Shown: positions 24,158 to 32,895, counted from the first letter of the stretch. The stretch is 37,091 nt of DNA from Prevotella sp. (GCA_017474925.1 JAFVGN010000057.1:1-37091); one strand, 5' to 3'. The notes: generated by a model not told the origin, from the letters alone. Program-made: numbers and translations.

Positions 24158-25459
24158 ATGAAAAAGTTATTGCTCTTAGTGACAATAGCCGCCTGTGTGG
24201 CCGCTTGTCAGCAGAAAAATGCCGAGGTGTCTGATTTCGTCCGGGTGGAGGACGGACACTTCATGCGTGGTGACAAACCATATTATTATGTGGGAACCAA
24301 TTTCTGGTATGGTGCCATCCTCGGTTCCGAGGGACAGGGTGGCAATCGTGAGCGGCTGGTCAGGGAACTCGACGAGATGAAGCGCATGGGCATCGACAAC
24401 TTGCGCATCCTTGTGGGTTCCGATGGCGAGCGGGGAGTCAAGACCAAGGTGGAACCGACATTGCAGGAGAAGCCTGGCGTCTATAACGACACCATTTTGG
24501 CTGGACTTGACTATCTGCTTATGGAGATGGGCAAGCGACAGATGGTTGCCGTGCTCTATCTGAACAATTCGTGGGAATGGAGTGGGGGATACGGTTTTTA
24601 CTTGGAACATGCCGGACTGGGCAAGCAACCGCGACCTGACGAGGCTGGCTATCCTGCTTTCATGGAGGCTATGACCCAGTATGCCACCAATGAGAAGGCC
24701 CATCAGCTGTTCTACGACTATGTCCGCTTCATCATTGGCCGTACCAACCGCTATACTGGTCTGAAATATATTGACGACCCTGCCATCATGTCATGGCAGA
24801 TAGGCAATGAGCCGCGTGCTTTCTCCAAGGAGGCCCTGCCGGCTTTCGAGAAGTGGCTCTCCGAAGCTTCTGCCCTTATCCGCTCGCTCGACCCCAACCA
24901 CCTCATTTCTGTTGGCAGCGAGGGCTCCTGGGGCTGTGAGAACGACCTGAGCTCGTGGACGCGCATCTGTGCCGACCGGAATATCGACTATTGCAATGTC
25001 CACCTGTGGCCCTTCAACTGGGGCTGGCTGCGAAAGGCCGACGGCAAGGAGGTGATGAACGACTCCACCCTGACCGTTGCTCTCAAGAACACGATGGACT
25101 ATGTCGGACAGCATCTGGCCGTCTGCGACTCGCTGAACAAACCTCTGGTCATGGAGGAGTTCGGATTCCCCCGCGACGAGTTCTCCTATGCCAAGAGCAG
25201 CACGACCATGTGGCGCGACAACTATTATCAAGAGGTATTTGGTGTCATTTCCGACAATGCCTCCAAGGGTGGCCACTTTGCTGGCTGCAACTTCTGGGGT
25301 TGGGGCGGCTTTGCTGAGCCTAAGCATGTCCAGTGGGAGCCCGGTGACGACTATACCAACGATCCCGCCCAGGAGACTCAGGGACTGAACAGCGTCTTCG
25401 CCACGGACTCCACGACGCTGCAGGTGATCAGCACGGCTTGTTCGGCATTTCTGCCGTAG
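24158..25459 (+). CDS. GH5-type lipoprotein glycoside hydrolase (probable beta-mannanase)
   Basis: The 433-residue protein has a lipoprotein signal with Cys at residue 17 (CVAACQQ), so it is anchored to a membrane, probably surface-exposed. The (beta/alpha)8 GH5 fold shows VGTNFWYGAILG at the start and QIGNEPR near residue 216, where Glu is the acid/base. MEEFGFPRDEF near residue 332 contains the nucleophile Glu. These motifs are closest to the mannanase group of GH5 (GH5_7-like). It would cleave internal beta-1,4-mannosidic bonds of mannan or glucomannan. Other GH5 specificities cannot be excluded. No SusC/SusD pair accompanies it. Confidence 0.85.
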   Translation: MKKLLLLVTIAACVAACQQKNAEVSDFVRVEDGHFMRGDKPYYYVGTNFWYGAILGSEGQGGNRERLVRELDEMKRMGIDNLRILVGSDGERGVKTKVEPTLQEKPGVYNDTILAGLDYLLMEMGKRQMVAVLYLNNSWEWSGGYGFYLEHAGLGKQPRPDEAGYPAFMEAMTQYATNEKAHQLFYDYVRFIIGRTNRYTGLKYIDDPAIMSWQIGNEPRAFSKEALPAFEKWLSEASALIRSLDPNHLISVGSEGSWGCENDLSSWTRICADRNIDYCNVHLWPFNWGWLRKADGKEVMNDSTLTVALKNTMDYVGQHLAVCDSLNKPLVMEEFGFPRDEFSYAKSSTTMWRDNYYQEVFGVISDNASKGGHFAGCNFWGWGGFAEPKHVQWEPGDDYTNDPAQETQGLNSVFATDSTTLQVISTACSAFLP

Positions 25460-25495
25460 CCGTACCTTTCGTTCCACACAAACTCTGAATAGAAT

Positions 25496-26695
25496 ATGAA
25501 GCATTGTCTTTGCTTGTTACTGGTTGCCGCGATATGTTTGCCTTGTTCTGCTGACAACATCAAGGACATTCTGCGTGAGACCCAGGCAAAATTGGAAGTT
25601 ATCCATTCGGCAACCTATGAATGTGTCTTTAGGGATTGGGAACCCTATGGGAAGGAAGAGGAGCGTCCGCTCAGGACGGCTAAGTTCATGGAAGTGGATA
25701 ATCCTGCCGATCCCTATGCAGGTTGCAGTTACGTCGAGTGGCAGGACGGAAAGATGACAATGTGCTATGATGGTAGTCGGAAGATGGTGCTTGACCAGCG
25801 CCAGTCAGGAACCTTTGAGATTGATTCCGTCTTTCGCGGCATCAGGGAATATCGCATATTGGGCATCCCTTTCTATCACACCTGCCGTAGGCTCATTGAC
25901 TATGCGCTGCAGCCTACTGACTCCATCTCGCTTTCGCTATCAGGAACCGATGCTCTCTATACCATCGACCTCGTTATATATGGCGAAGTCAAGGTCGAGT
26001 TCAGTATGGCACGCCTTGAACCGCATCTCACGGATACCCACGGTGTCCTTCTTGATGACCCCACGTCTCACTATATCCTGAAGATTAGCCGCAAGACGAT
26101 GCTGCCTGTGGAATACTGTCGCCTGATGAGCCATCAGAATTCGCGCATCGCTGTGGTGGGGAATCCTTTGATCCGGAAAGACCAGGTTCCTCCCCTCAAT
26201 TGCTATGCCTTGATACCAGAGGGTTATACCGAATACAATGCCCAGAAGACGGAGGCGAAACCTACCCCTGACCTCTTGATAGGCAAGCCCGTACCGATAT
26301 TCCAGTTGTGCGATGAGGATGGAAAGAAGGTGACTCTGGACACAGGAAACGGGAAAACCAAACTGCTCATGTTTACAGGCGTCGGTTGTGGCTGGTGTAA
26401 GAAGGCCCTTCCTTTCGTCAATGGGTTGATGGCAAAGGCTGATGAGGGACAAATGGAGATTATCGGTCTGGAATGTTGGGGTAGGTCGGCATCTGACGTT
26501 CGCGATTATCGCCATCACCAGAAAATCCTGTTTCCGGTATTGGTCGGGGCCAAGTCTATTTTACCCCAATATCATCTGGATGGTTCGGCCCCCCATTTCT
26601 TTATCATAGGGAAAGACGGAACCGTCGAGGCTCATTTCTCCGGTTGGAGCAAAAGCGTGGAAGACGGTATTCTTTCCCAAATATCAGGGAAATAA
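25496..26695 (+). CDS. Exported protein with C-terminal thioredoxin-like (TlpA-type) domain
   Basis: The 399-residue protein starts with a signal peptide (1-19, ending PCSAD). Residues 20-250 form a beta-rich domain that I cannot assign to a named family; it resembles the N-terminal part of Bacteroidetes TlpA-like proteins that are not linked to a defined substrate. Residues 262-399 are thioredoxin-like: IGKPVPIFQLCDEDGKKV, then GVGCGWCKKALPF with the CxxC motif at about 299-302, and the cis-Pro-containing GSAPHFFIIG loop. It probably acts as a periplasmic thiol-disulfide oxidoreductase. Its place between GH5 and GH43 genes (36 and 19 bp gaps) suggests cotranscription, but no direct link to glycan use is visible. 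Confidence 0.75.
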   Translation: MKHCLCLLLVAAICLPCSADNIKDILRETQAKLEVIHSATYECVFRDWEPYGKEEERPLRTAKFMEVDNPADPYAGCSYVEWQDGKMTMCYDGSRKMVLDQRQSGTFEIDSVFRGIREYRILGIPFYHTCRRLIDYALQPTDSISLSLSGTDALYTIDLVIYGEVKVEFSMARLEPHLTDTHGVLLDDPTSHYILKISRKTMLPVEYCRLMSHQNSRIAVVGNPLIRKDQVPPLNCYALIPEGYTEYNAQKTEAKPTPDLLIGKPVPIFQLCDEDGKKVTLDTGNGKTKLLMFTGVGCGWCKKALPFVNGLMAKADEGQMEIIGLECWGRSASDVRDYRHHQKILFPVLVGAKSILPQYHLDGSAPHFFIIGKDGTVEAHFSGWSKSVEDGILSQISGK

Positions 26696-26714
26696 TAATA
26701 AATAACGAATAACG

Positions 26715-27767
26715 ATGAACACAAAGACTATTCTTCTGACAACGATGCTGCTGTGTGCTTGTGCGCTGTCGCAGGCTCAGGAGCGACGCTTCCCGCGTGA
26801 GGCTTTTGTTACAGACACTCCGATGGTTCATGACCCCGTGATGGCCTATGAGGAAGGCACCTACTATTTGTATGCCACAGGCATGGGAATACAGCAGATG
26901 ACGTCAAAGGACCGCAAGAGCTGGACGGTGAAACCTGAACCCCTGATGACAGTCATTCCTGGATGGACACGCGACTCGGTGGCTGGATTCAAGGCCCATG
27001 TGTGGGCGCCTGACATCATCCGCTGGCATGGTCGGTGGTGGATGGCTTATAGCTGCTCGACCTTTGGCAGGAACGGCTCTGCCATCGGACTGCTTTCCTG
27101 CCGTTCCCTGGCCTATCCGCTATGGAGCGACGAAGGGTGTATCGTGACGTCGCGTGAGAAGAGGGACAACTGGAATGCCATAGATCCCAACTTTGTCATT
27201 GACGAACACGACCAGCCCTGGCTGGTGTGGGGGTCGTTCTGGGACGGAATACAGCTGGCACGGCTCGACACTACAATGCATTTGGCCAAGGGCGAACGGC
27301 CGCGCACCATAGCACGCCGCTACAGTCTATCGGACAAAGATGCCAAGAGCTCATTGCCCCTGAATCCCAACCCACCAAAGAATCCCACCTCGGACTATGC
27401 CGGGCCTAATGCCATTGAGGCTCCGTTCATCTTCAAGCACGATGGCTGGTATTATCTGTTTGTGTCGTGGGACTACTGTTGTCAGGGCAGCAAGAGCAAC
27501 TACCGTGTTGCTGTTGGACGCAGCAAATCGGTGGAAGGTCCCTATCTGGACCGTCAAGGCAACGACATGCGCTATGGCGGTGGGAACCTCTTTCTTGAGG
27601 GCGACAAGGTCAGCTTTGAAGCTGCAGGCCATTGTGCCGCCTACCATCTGGACGACGAGGATGTCTTCATCTGTCACGGTTACAGTATAGCCCACAAGGG
27701 AGCATCCATACTGGTGCAGAGGACTATAAAATGGACTGCCGACGGCTGGCCGGAGTTGGAGAGGTGA
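26715..27767 (+). CDS. GH43-type secreted glycoside hydrolase (arabinanase-like)
   Basis: The 350-residue protein has a signal peptide (1-21, ending SQAQ) and then a five-bladed beta-propeller of family GH43. The three catalytic carboxylates are seen in order. MVHDPVM (about residue 40) gives the base, AIDPNFVID (about 157) the pKa modulator and AIEAPFIFKHDGWYY (about 235) the acid. HVWAPDIIRWHGRWWMAYS and YYLFVSWDYCCQG are typical of endo-1,5-alpha-L-arabinanase-like subfamilies (GH43_4/5). The likely role is extracellular or periplasmic cleavage of arabinan side chains. Exact specificity is uncertain. It is the last gene of the operon, and 46 bp separate it from the convergent second MscS gene. 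Confidence 0.88.
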   Translation: MNTKTILLTTMLLCACALSQAQERRFPREAFVTDTPMVHDPVMAYEEGTYYLYATGMGIQQMTSKDRKSWTVKPEPLMTVIPGWTRDSVAGFKAHVWAPDIIRWHGRWWMAYSCSTFGRNGSAIGLLSCRSLAYPLWSDEGCIVTSREKRDNWNAIDPNFVIDEHDQPWLVWGSFWDGIQLARLDTTMHLAKGERPRTIARRYSLSDKDAKSSLPLNPNPPKNPTSDYAGPNAIEAPFIFKHDGWYYLFVSWDYCCQGSKSNYRVAVGRSKSVEGPYLDRQGNDMRYGGGNLFLEGDKVSFEAAGHCAAYHLDDEDVFICHGYSIAHKGASILVQRTIKWTADGWPELER

Positions 27768-27813
27768 GAGGTGTGAAGACGGCTACTTATACACCAATGT
27801 ACTGTGTGTATGA

Positions 27814-30483
27814 CTAATTCTGAACCAGGTGTACGTCGCATTGCGGGAAGGCGATGGTGATGCCGGCAGCGTTGAGGGCCTCGTAGATGACCTCCTTGGC
27901 ACGGTCCATATAGCCAATTCGCTCAGCCACGAGCACGTACTGTTTCACGTTGATATCCACAGCACTATCGCTCATGTTGCCGACGACCACATAGACGCCA
28001 TACTTGGGATCCACGATTTCGCGACCGTAACGGTCCTTGGTACACATTTTCTGCATGGCTTCCACAAGCACCTCGCGCACTCGTTGCACTTCAGTGCCGT
28101 AGGCCACGCCTACAGTAATGATAGTAAGCTCGTATGAGTTGTTGCGCGTCAGGTTGTTGAAGTTCTTGCCAAAGAGCGACGAGTTGAGGAACGACATTTC
28201 CGTGCCCTCGATGGTCTCTGCCTGTACGCACTGATAATTGATGGCGGTCACTTTGCCACGAATACCGTCACACTCGATCCAGTCGCCTACACGCAGGCGT
28301 CCACCCATCAGCTGGATGCCGTAGATGAAGTTGTTGATGACATCCTTCAGCGCAAGACCGATACCTGCCGACAAGCCTCCAGCTATCAGTCCCAGTGAAC
28401 CTGTAGGAATCTGCCATACGGAAATGACCACCACAGCGAATAACATCCAAATAAGTACGCTGATGATACTGTTGCCCAACGACAGGTTGATTTCATTGGG
28501 GCGGATAGAGGTACGGTTGTGTCTGCGCATGAATGCAAAGTAGCGGGCGTATTGCCAAATGGCATGAATGGCCCGACTGACGTAACGCAAGATATAGAAG
28601 AGTGCCAACAGATAGACAATGCTCCTTGCAGAGACCCTTAATGTCTCAACACCATTCGTGTCAAAGAGATTGACAAAGGGATTCTCGTAGAATTTTACGA
28701 ACAGGTCGTCAAAGTCGAAGATGCTTAACGACAGACGCACACACAACGGCAGGGAGAGCAACACGATGGTGGGAATTGCCACCTGACGGATGAAGTCGTA
28801 GAACCAGGTGGCACCAAACAGCAGCGACTCGCGGTCTTCGCCCGACACGTAAGTAATGCGCTTGCGCATGCTCTCCACCCGCTTGTCCAGCCAGCGTTCT
28901 TTGTATCGGTTCATCAGGTCCAGAATACAGACCACAGTCAGCCAGGCTGCCAACAGGAAATACCACCACACCAGAATGAGCAAAGCCACAAAGGTGTAGC
29001 CCAGGAAGGCAAACACGAAGGCAACAAGATAGACGGCCAATGACACCCAGCCCAACGTGCGGTCAATGGATGTGGCTTTACCGCTGAACCAGATGCAGCA
29101 GCATAACTGCCATATAACAATCAGCAGCAGGATGGGTGGGAACAGGAGCACCATCAGCTTGTCGGGTACGAAGGTGATGCGGCAGGAAATGATGATCAGC
29201 ACCACTAAGAAAGTGGCGGAATAGAGCAGGAAACCTTGCCGGAACTGGTCGGGCTTTACACGGAGCAGCAGTGAGCTTGTGATGGCAATGAGCAGCCATA
29301 GGAAGGTGTTGACGTGCTCCACACCCAAATTGATATATTCATCGCCATACAAGGAGAAGCCAAATACCAGGAAGTAGACGATGGTACCGATTAGTATCGA
29401 GATGATAGACACCTTCTTCTTGGGAATGTAACGCTTCAGTCGCGTGAAGCGATGAAGCAGCTTGAGAACCAGCAGCGTCAGGAGCCAGAAGAAAGCCAGC
29501 ACGACTACTTGAATGACACAGACAATCACCAACAAGGTATTTTCGGCCTTACTGGAAAGATGCTGGAAAAACTTGGAATCATCCTCTTCTTCAGAGGCAT
29601 TTTCAGTATGATCGGTTTCATCAAGACATTTATTCAATTCGTGCAAGCTGTACTGTCCGTGCAAATCCACCTTCGTCTTTTTCCAAAAGTAGCCTGGATT
29701 TGCCATAATGTCCAGAAACGGTGTCTGCCCATCCAAAAAGACATAGCGTTCCAGTTCCCGATAGCGCGACTCGGCATAGTCGTAGGCCTCCTTCAAGCGC
29801 AGGTACGCCTCCTGGTAGTGTGTGCTGTCAGCAATCACGGTAGCCCGGTTGTTGGCGTTCATTTTCAGGATTTCCGAGACAAAGAAGATGCAGGAGTCAC
29901 GCAGCGTCTCACCTACCGAGTCCAAGACAAAGGGAGTCGAGAGCGAATCCTTAAAGGCAATCCTGATAACCTCCATTTCCAACGAAGAGAGCGAGTCTGA
30001 CATGTGAATTTCCAGTGAGTCGTTGCGGTACAACAAACTGTCTGGCACGATTTCCATCTCTATCTCCTTCTTCATCGGTGGCAGTCTGCGCAGGGCCTCT
30101 ATGAGTCGAGCATTGCGGTCAATCTCGTAGTTCAGATTGTTAACGATGTGGTCATACGGTCTACGGTCCCCGTTGAAGGCTTTGTAGTTAGCCGTCACCT
30201 TCTTCAGGGCATAGGCCAGGTCGAAGGTCATTTCCTGTTCCTGCGTGTAGAGCAGGATGGAGAGTTCGTTCGACTCAGTAATGACGTCAATCATCCGTTG
30301 ATGTTGGCGGTCAAAATCCTCGTTGAAGCGCTGCTGCGCATCTGCACGCTGTTGGTAGGCAGCTTGCAGCTCCAAACAAAGGTCTTTTAGCGTATTGGTC
30401 AACGAACGACCGCTCACGACAGCCATGAGCGGGAGAGAGCACACACATAGTGCAAAAATGAGCGTCAGAACATATTTTTTCAT
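27814..30483 (-). CDS. Second large MscS-family mechanosensitive channel
   Basis: The start is ATG 30483 (MKKYVLTLIFALCVCSLPLM), giving 889 residues. The 22 residues upstream in the open frame come from promoter sequence and are not credible. After the signal peptide come a long periplasmic helical region (about 25-320), about ten membrane segments, and the MscS core IAGGLSAGIGLALKD (about residue 698), GRLRVGDWIECDGIRGKVTA and NSSLFGKNFNNLTRN. The paralogue at 20804-23140 shares this layout but is about 110 residues shorter, mainly in the periplasmic part. Function is probably osmotic-shock release, with possible differences in gating threshold. Confidence 0.9.
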   Translation of the reverse strand: MKKYVLTLIFALCVCSLPLMAVVSGRSLTNTLKDLCLELQAAYQQRADAQQRFNEDFDRQHQRMIDVITESNELSILLYTQEQEMTFDLAYALKKVTANYKAFNGDRRPYDHIVNNLNYEIDRNARLIEALRRLPPMKKEIEMEIVPDSLLYRNDSLEIHMSDSLSSLEMEVIRIAFKDSLSTPFVLDSVGETLRDSCIFFVSEILKMNANNRATVIADSTHYQEAYLRLKEAYDYAESRYRELERYVFLDGQTPFLDIMANPGYFWKKTKVDLHGQYSLHELNKCLDETDHTENASEEEDDSKFFQHLSSKAENTLLVIVCVIQVVVLAFFWLLTLLVLKLLHRFTRLKRYIPKKKVSIISILIGTIVYFLVFGFSLYGDEYINLGVEHVNTFLWLLIAITSSLLLRVKPDQFRQGFLLYSATFLVVLIIISCRITFVPDKLMVLLFPPILLLIVIWQLCCCIWFSGKATSIDRTLGWVSLAVYLVAFVFAFLGYTFVALLILVWWYFLLAAWLTVVCILDLMNRYKERWLDKRVESMRKRITYVSGEDRESLLFGATWFYDFIRQVAIPTIVLLSLPLCVRLSLSIFDFDDLFVKFYENPFVNLFDTNGVETLRVSARSIVYLLALFYILRYVSRAIHAIWQYARYFAFMRRHNRTSIRPNEINLSLGNSIISVLIWMLFAVVVISVWQIPTGSLGLIAGGLSAGIGLALKDVINNFIYGIQLMGGRLRVGDWIECDGIRGKVTAINYQCVQAETIEGTEMSFLNSSLFGKNFNNLTRNNSYELTIITVGVAYGTEVQRVREVLVEAMQKMCTKDRYGREIVDPKYGVYVVVGNMSDSAVDINVKQYVLVAERIGYMDRAKEVIYEALNAAGITIAFPQCDVHLVQN

Positions 30484-30518
30484 TGTCTCGTTATCGGAGT
30501 TACAGCTTAAATTTCTTG

Positions 30519-30526
30519 CAAAGTTA
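30519..30526 (-). promoter_or_regulatory. -7 promoter box TAACTTTG for the second MscS gene
   Basis: The minus strand reads CTCTCG, a T run, CGTAACTTTGCAAG. An 8-bp palindrome (AAATAAAT-ga-ATTTATTT) lies just upstream, as in the queC promoter element. The start codon is 36 bp downstream. Confidence 0.7.
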
Positions 30527-30785
30527 CGAAAAAAACGAGAGCAGAACAAAATAAATTCATTTATTTTTTATGCCGAAGTGTAGTAACTTCGCGGTCTCTG
30601 ACCGCAATGTTACGAAAAGTCGAGAGAAATGCAAAAGAAAAACTCGTTTTTCTTCTCATTTCCGAGACGAAGTAACTTCGGCAGAGCCAATGTTACGAAA
30701 AAACGAGAGAAATGCCAAATTTATTTGAGCTTTTCCGAGTGCAGAGTAAGTTCGGCAGAGCCAATGTTACGAAAAAAGCTTGTAA
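30519..30785 (-). repeat. Tandem imperfect copies of the palindromic promoter element
   Basis: Anchors of the form AATGTTACGAAAA occur at 30606, 30689 and 30763, matching the promoter copy AAAGTTACGAAAA at 30520, with spacings of 86, 83 and 74 bp. Read on the minus strand, each distal copy has CTCGGAAA, a palindrome, ATTTCTCTCG and TTCGTAACATTG, one base off the -7 box. AAGTTACTTCG-type palindromes separate them. No protein gene is seen between 30550 and 31027. Confidence 0.75.
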
Positions 30786-30843
30786 AGAACAACGGATTTT
30801 GGAAGATTAACGCAATTCGGCCTGTAATAAAGGCAAGACGGGG

Positions 30844-30888
30844 ATTTAGAGCCCCTTGATAAGGGACGGCTATAATGCAGGGATAAGC
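30844..30888 (+). repeat. Direct repeat, copy 1 (CGGCTATAATGCAGGG family)
   Basis: This sequence (ATTTAGAG, CCCTTGATAAGGG, CGGCTATAATGCAGGG) recurs at 31064-31107 with about five differences over 43 bp. CCCTT/AAGGG is a small hairpin inside each copy. Confidence 0.8.
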
Positions 30889-30991
30889 AAATTGGGGAGG
30901 ATTGGTGAAGGAGTTAGGTTGCCAAATCGTAACCCGTTCTTATTCCGCAAACTGCTACATTTTGCATAGCGATGGATACCAAAAGAAATAG

Positions 30992-30999
30992 TAGTTTTG
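30992..30999 (+). promoter_or_regulatory. -7 box TAGTTTTG for the integrase remnant
   Basis: TAGTTTTGCAGCC fits TAnnTTTG. It is followed by AAAAAGGAG, which could act as a ribosome site, and the ATG at 31028. Confidence 0.5.
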
Positions 31000-31027
31000 C
31001 AGCCAAAATTAAAAAGGAGTAAGAAAC

Positions 31028-31772
31028 ATGAGAAGTACTTTTAACATTCTGTTCTATGTGAACATTTAGAGTCCCTTGGTAAGGGGCGGCTATAATGCAG
31101 GGTTATCATGGGCAGGGTTACGATTAACGGTACCCAGAGCCAGTTCTGTTGCAAGAAGACTATCCCGCTTGACATGTGGGATGTGAAGGGCAACTGTGGC
31201 AAAGGCCGCAGCAAATTTTGACCGAGGAGGAACTGAAGGCCGTCGTAACCCATGAGTTCGAGGATGACAATCTCGCCTTCGTTCGTGATATTTTTGTATT
31301 CGTGTGCTTCACCGCCCTATCGTTCATCGACGTGAAGAACCTGACGACAGATAACATCGTGGATATCAACGGTGATAAGTGGATTATCAGCAAGCGACAC
31401 AAGACCAACATCCCCTTCCAAGTGAAGCTGATGGACGTACCCTTGCAGATTATCAACCGCTACAAACACCTACAGGAAGACAAGTTGGTGTTCGGCAAGA
31501 TGAACTACTGGTCGATGTGCAAGAAGCTGAAAACGGTGATGACAGCCTGCGGCATTGAGAAAGCCATCTCCTACCATTGCGGCCGGCACTCATTCGCAAC
31601 CTTGGCACTTTCAAAGGGCATGCCCATCGAGAGCGTGAGCCGTGTATTGGGACACACGAACATCGTGACCACCCAGATTTACGCCCGCATCACAAGCTAG
31701 AAACTTGACAACGATCTGACGATGCTCGGCAATAAACTCAACGCATCATTCAAGAATATAAAGAGAACATAA
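31028..31772 (+). pseudogene. Tyrosine recombinase (integrase) remnant, Bacteroidetes type
   Basis: The normal start MRSTFNILFYVN is at 31028-31063, but the frame is then interrupted by a 44-bp insertion, copy 2 of the direct repeat. The arm-binding region resumes at 31108 (MGRVTINGTQSQFCCKKTIP, then LWDVKG-like DMWDVKG) and stops at 31219. The catalytic domain follows directly in a third frame from ILTEEELKAVV, so the core-binding domain has been deleted. Catalytic motifs remain: CGRHSFATLAL (HxxR type), LGHTNIVTT and the Tyr of IYARIT. A premature TAG at 31698 separates the C-terminal tail (KLDNDLTMLGNKL) ending at 31772. The gene cannot make a working integrase. It marks this edge as an old integration site. 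Confidence 0.85.
31064..31107 (+). repeat. Direct repeat, copy 2, interrupting the integrase 5' end
   Basis: It shares ATTTAGAG, CCCTTGGTAAGGG and CGGCTATAATGCAGGG with copy 1 at 30844-30888. It introduces a stop after codon 13 of the integrase. Confidence 0.8.
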
Positions 31773-31799
31773 CTACTAACGGCGCATTAAAACTTCAGA

Positions 31800-31844
31800 G
31801 CAGAAAGACGAATGATAAGGGAAGTCTGTCATCCGTCTTTCTGC
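31800..31844. terminator. Strong bidirectional terminator-like hairpin
   Basis: GCAGAAAGACG at 31800-31810 pairs perfectly with 31834-31844. After one mismatch, ATGA/TCAT extends the stem inwards. It lies between the convergent integrase remnant and the small HTH genes. Confidence 0.65.
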
Positions 31845-31891
31845 GTTATATTCCCTCAGCACACAAACCACTGAAGGCTCTTCCTTTTTCC

Positions 31892-32194
31892 CTATCGTTT
31901 ATAAGCCGGATGATAGCAACTTTCCAGAACCCTTTCCAAATCACTTTCACGATAGAGCACCTTGCCACCTAATAATACATAAGGTAGTACGCCATCATTT
32001 CGGTATTCCTGTAGTGTTCGTCGGCTGACTTTTAGAATCTGAGCTACTTCTTTGTCTGTAAGGTAACGTTCACCATCAAGCAGTGGGCGATAATTGCCTA
32101 TCACCTTATTGTATAGGGCAAGCACCTCCTTCATGTTCTCCAATGCATTCTTCACACCAACGTTATGAGGCATTATCAGTTCATTCATAAGCAC
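31892..32194 (-). CDS. Small HTH (excisionase/MerR-like) DNA-binding protein, second of a pair
   Basis: The 100-residue protein has an N-terminal helical segment. From residue 43 it carries an HTH_17-type winged helix: YLTDKEVAQILKVSRRTLQEYRNDGVLPYVLLGGKVLYRESDL, in which the recognition helix is followed by the wing ending KVLYRESD. Such proteins accompany integrases in Bacteroidetes mobile elements, where they act as excisionases or directionality factors. It overlaps the upstream HTH gene by 10 bp (translational coupling), and the two proteins are distant homologues. ATG 32188 is an alternative start. It may be an orphan left behind by the damaged integrase. Confidence 0.75.
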   Translation of the reverse strand: MLMNELIMPHNVGVKNALENMKEVLALYNKVIGNYRPLLDGERYLTDKEVAQILKVSRRTLQEYRNDGVLPYVLLGGKVLYRESDLERVLESCYHPAYKR

Positions 32195-32505
32195 TCCATT
32201 TTGAGGTTACACATCTTGCTGTCCTTATCCCTACCAACTATGACATGAAGGATACTCTCCACATCCTCAGGCTTATAGTACACCTTATGGTTGATTTGAG
32301 AATAGGCTAACGTCCCGTTATCCCGTAAGGTCTGTAATGTTCTGGGGCTGATGTTCAGCATCTGGCACACGTCTTGGCTAACAAGCCAATCGCCCAACCC
32401 TTTGTTATTGCTTCTACTGGCCATCTCCTTCATCTTTGTGACGAAACTGTTAAAGCTCGTCAGCAGTTCCTCGTAGGTACTGCGCTCAATTGATATTACT
32501 TCCAT
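32185..32505 (-). CDS. Small HTH (excisionase/MerR-like) DNA-binding protein, first of a pair
   Basis: The 106-residue protein has a helical N-terminus followed by DWLVSQDVCQMLNISPRTLQ and TLRDNGTLAYSQINHKVYYKPEDVESIL, the same HTH_17 winged-helix layout as its downstream partner. It starts at ATG 32505, 27 bp after a consensus -7 box. The pair probably forms a small operon that regulates excision or transfer functions of an element now lost. The two proteins could bind as a heterodimer, but nothing in the sequence demonstrates it. Confidence 0.75.
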   Translation of the reverse strand: MEVISIERSTYEELLTSFNSFVTKMKEMASRSNNKGLGDWLVSQDVCQMLNISPRTLQTLRDNGTLAYSQINHKVYYKPEDVESILHVIVGRDKDSKMCNLKMECL

Positions 32506-32532
32506 GTCTATTTAGTTTTTGAAATCTGCGGG

Positions 32533-32540
32533 CAAAGGTA
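32533..32540 (-). promoter_or_regulatory. -7 promoter box TACCTTTG for the HTH pair
   Basis: The minus strand reads GATGTACCTTTGCCCGC, a consensus box 27 bp before the first HTH start codon. Confidence 0.7.
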
Positions 32541-32616
32541 CATCAATATCTTCAGACAGGCTGCCTCTGATAATTATATTTTGGTTTTTAACATTTGAGT
32601 CGAGCCTTTCTATTGT

Positions 32617-32767
32617 CTTTTGCTGAGCTTGCTCATATCATAGCAGTGTGTACTTTTGGGGCATCGCTACAGAAAGTACATATTAGGCTATGCCCTATAA
32701 AGGCATTGCCTATAGAACCTATGCAGTTTTGTGTGGCACTCCACAAAAAAGTGCGTATTAGGCTACA
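32617..32767 (+). repeat. Left inverted repeat of the protease/nuclease cassette (two copies)
   Basis: TGCTGAGCTTGCTC (32621-32634) is followed by GGGGCATCGCTACAGAAAG and TATTAGGCTA. A second partial copy (32725-32765) has GTGTGGCACTCCACAAAAAA and GTGCGTATTAGGCTAC. Both match the reverse complement of 35291-35366. Confidence 0.75.
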
Positions 32768-32895
32768 CCCTTCTATGGAACCTAATTGGGGTATATGAAA
32801 CAGAAATCTGTGCGGATTGTTGTCATATCAAGAGGAAAGGCCACTCTTTTTCTTAATTTATGTTCACGAATTATCGCATCCTCGTTATTTTTGCT

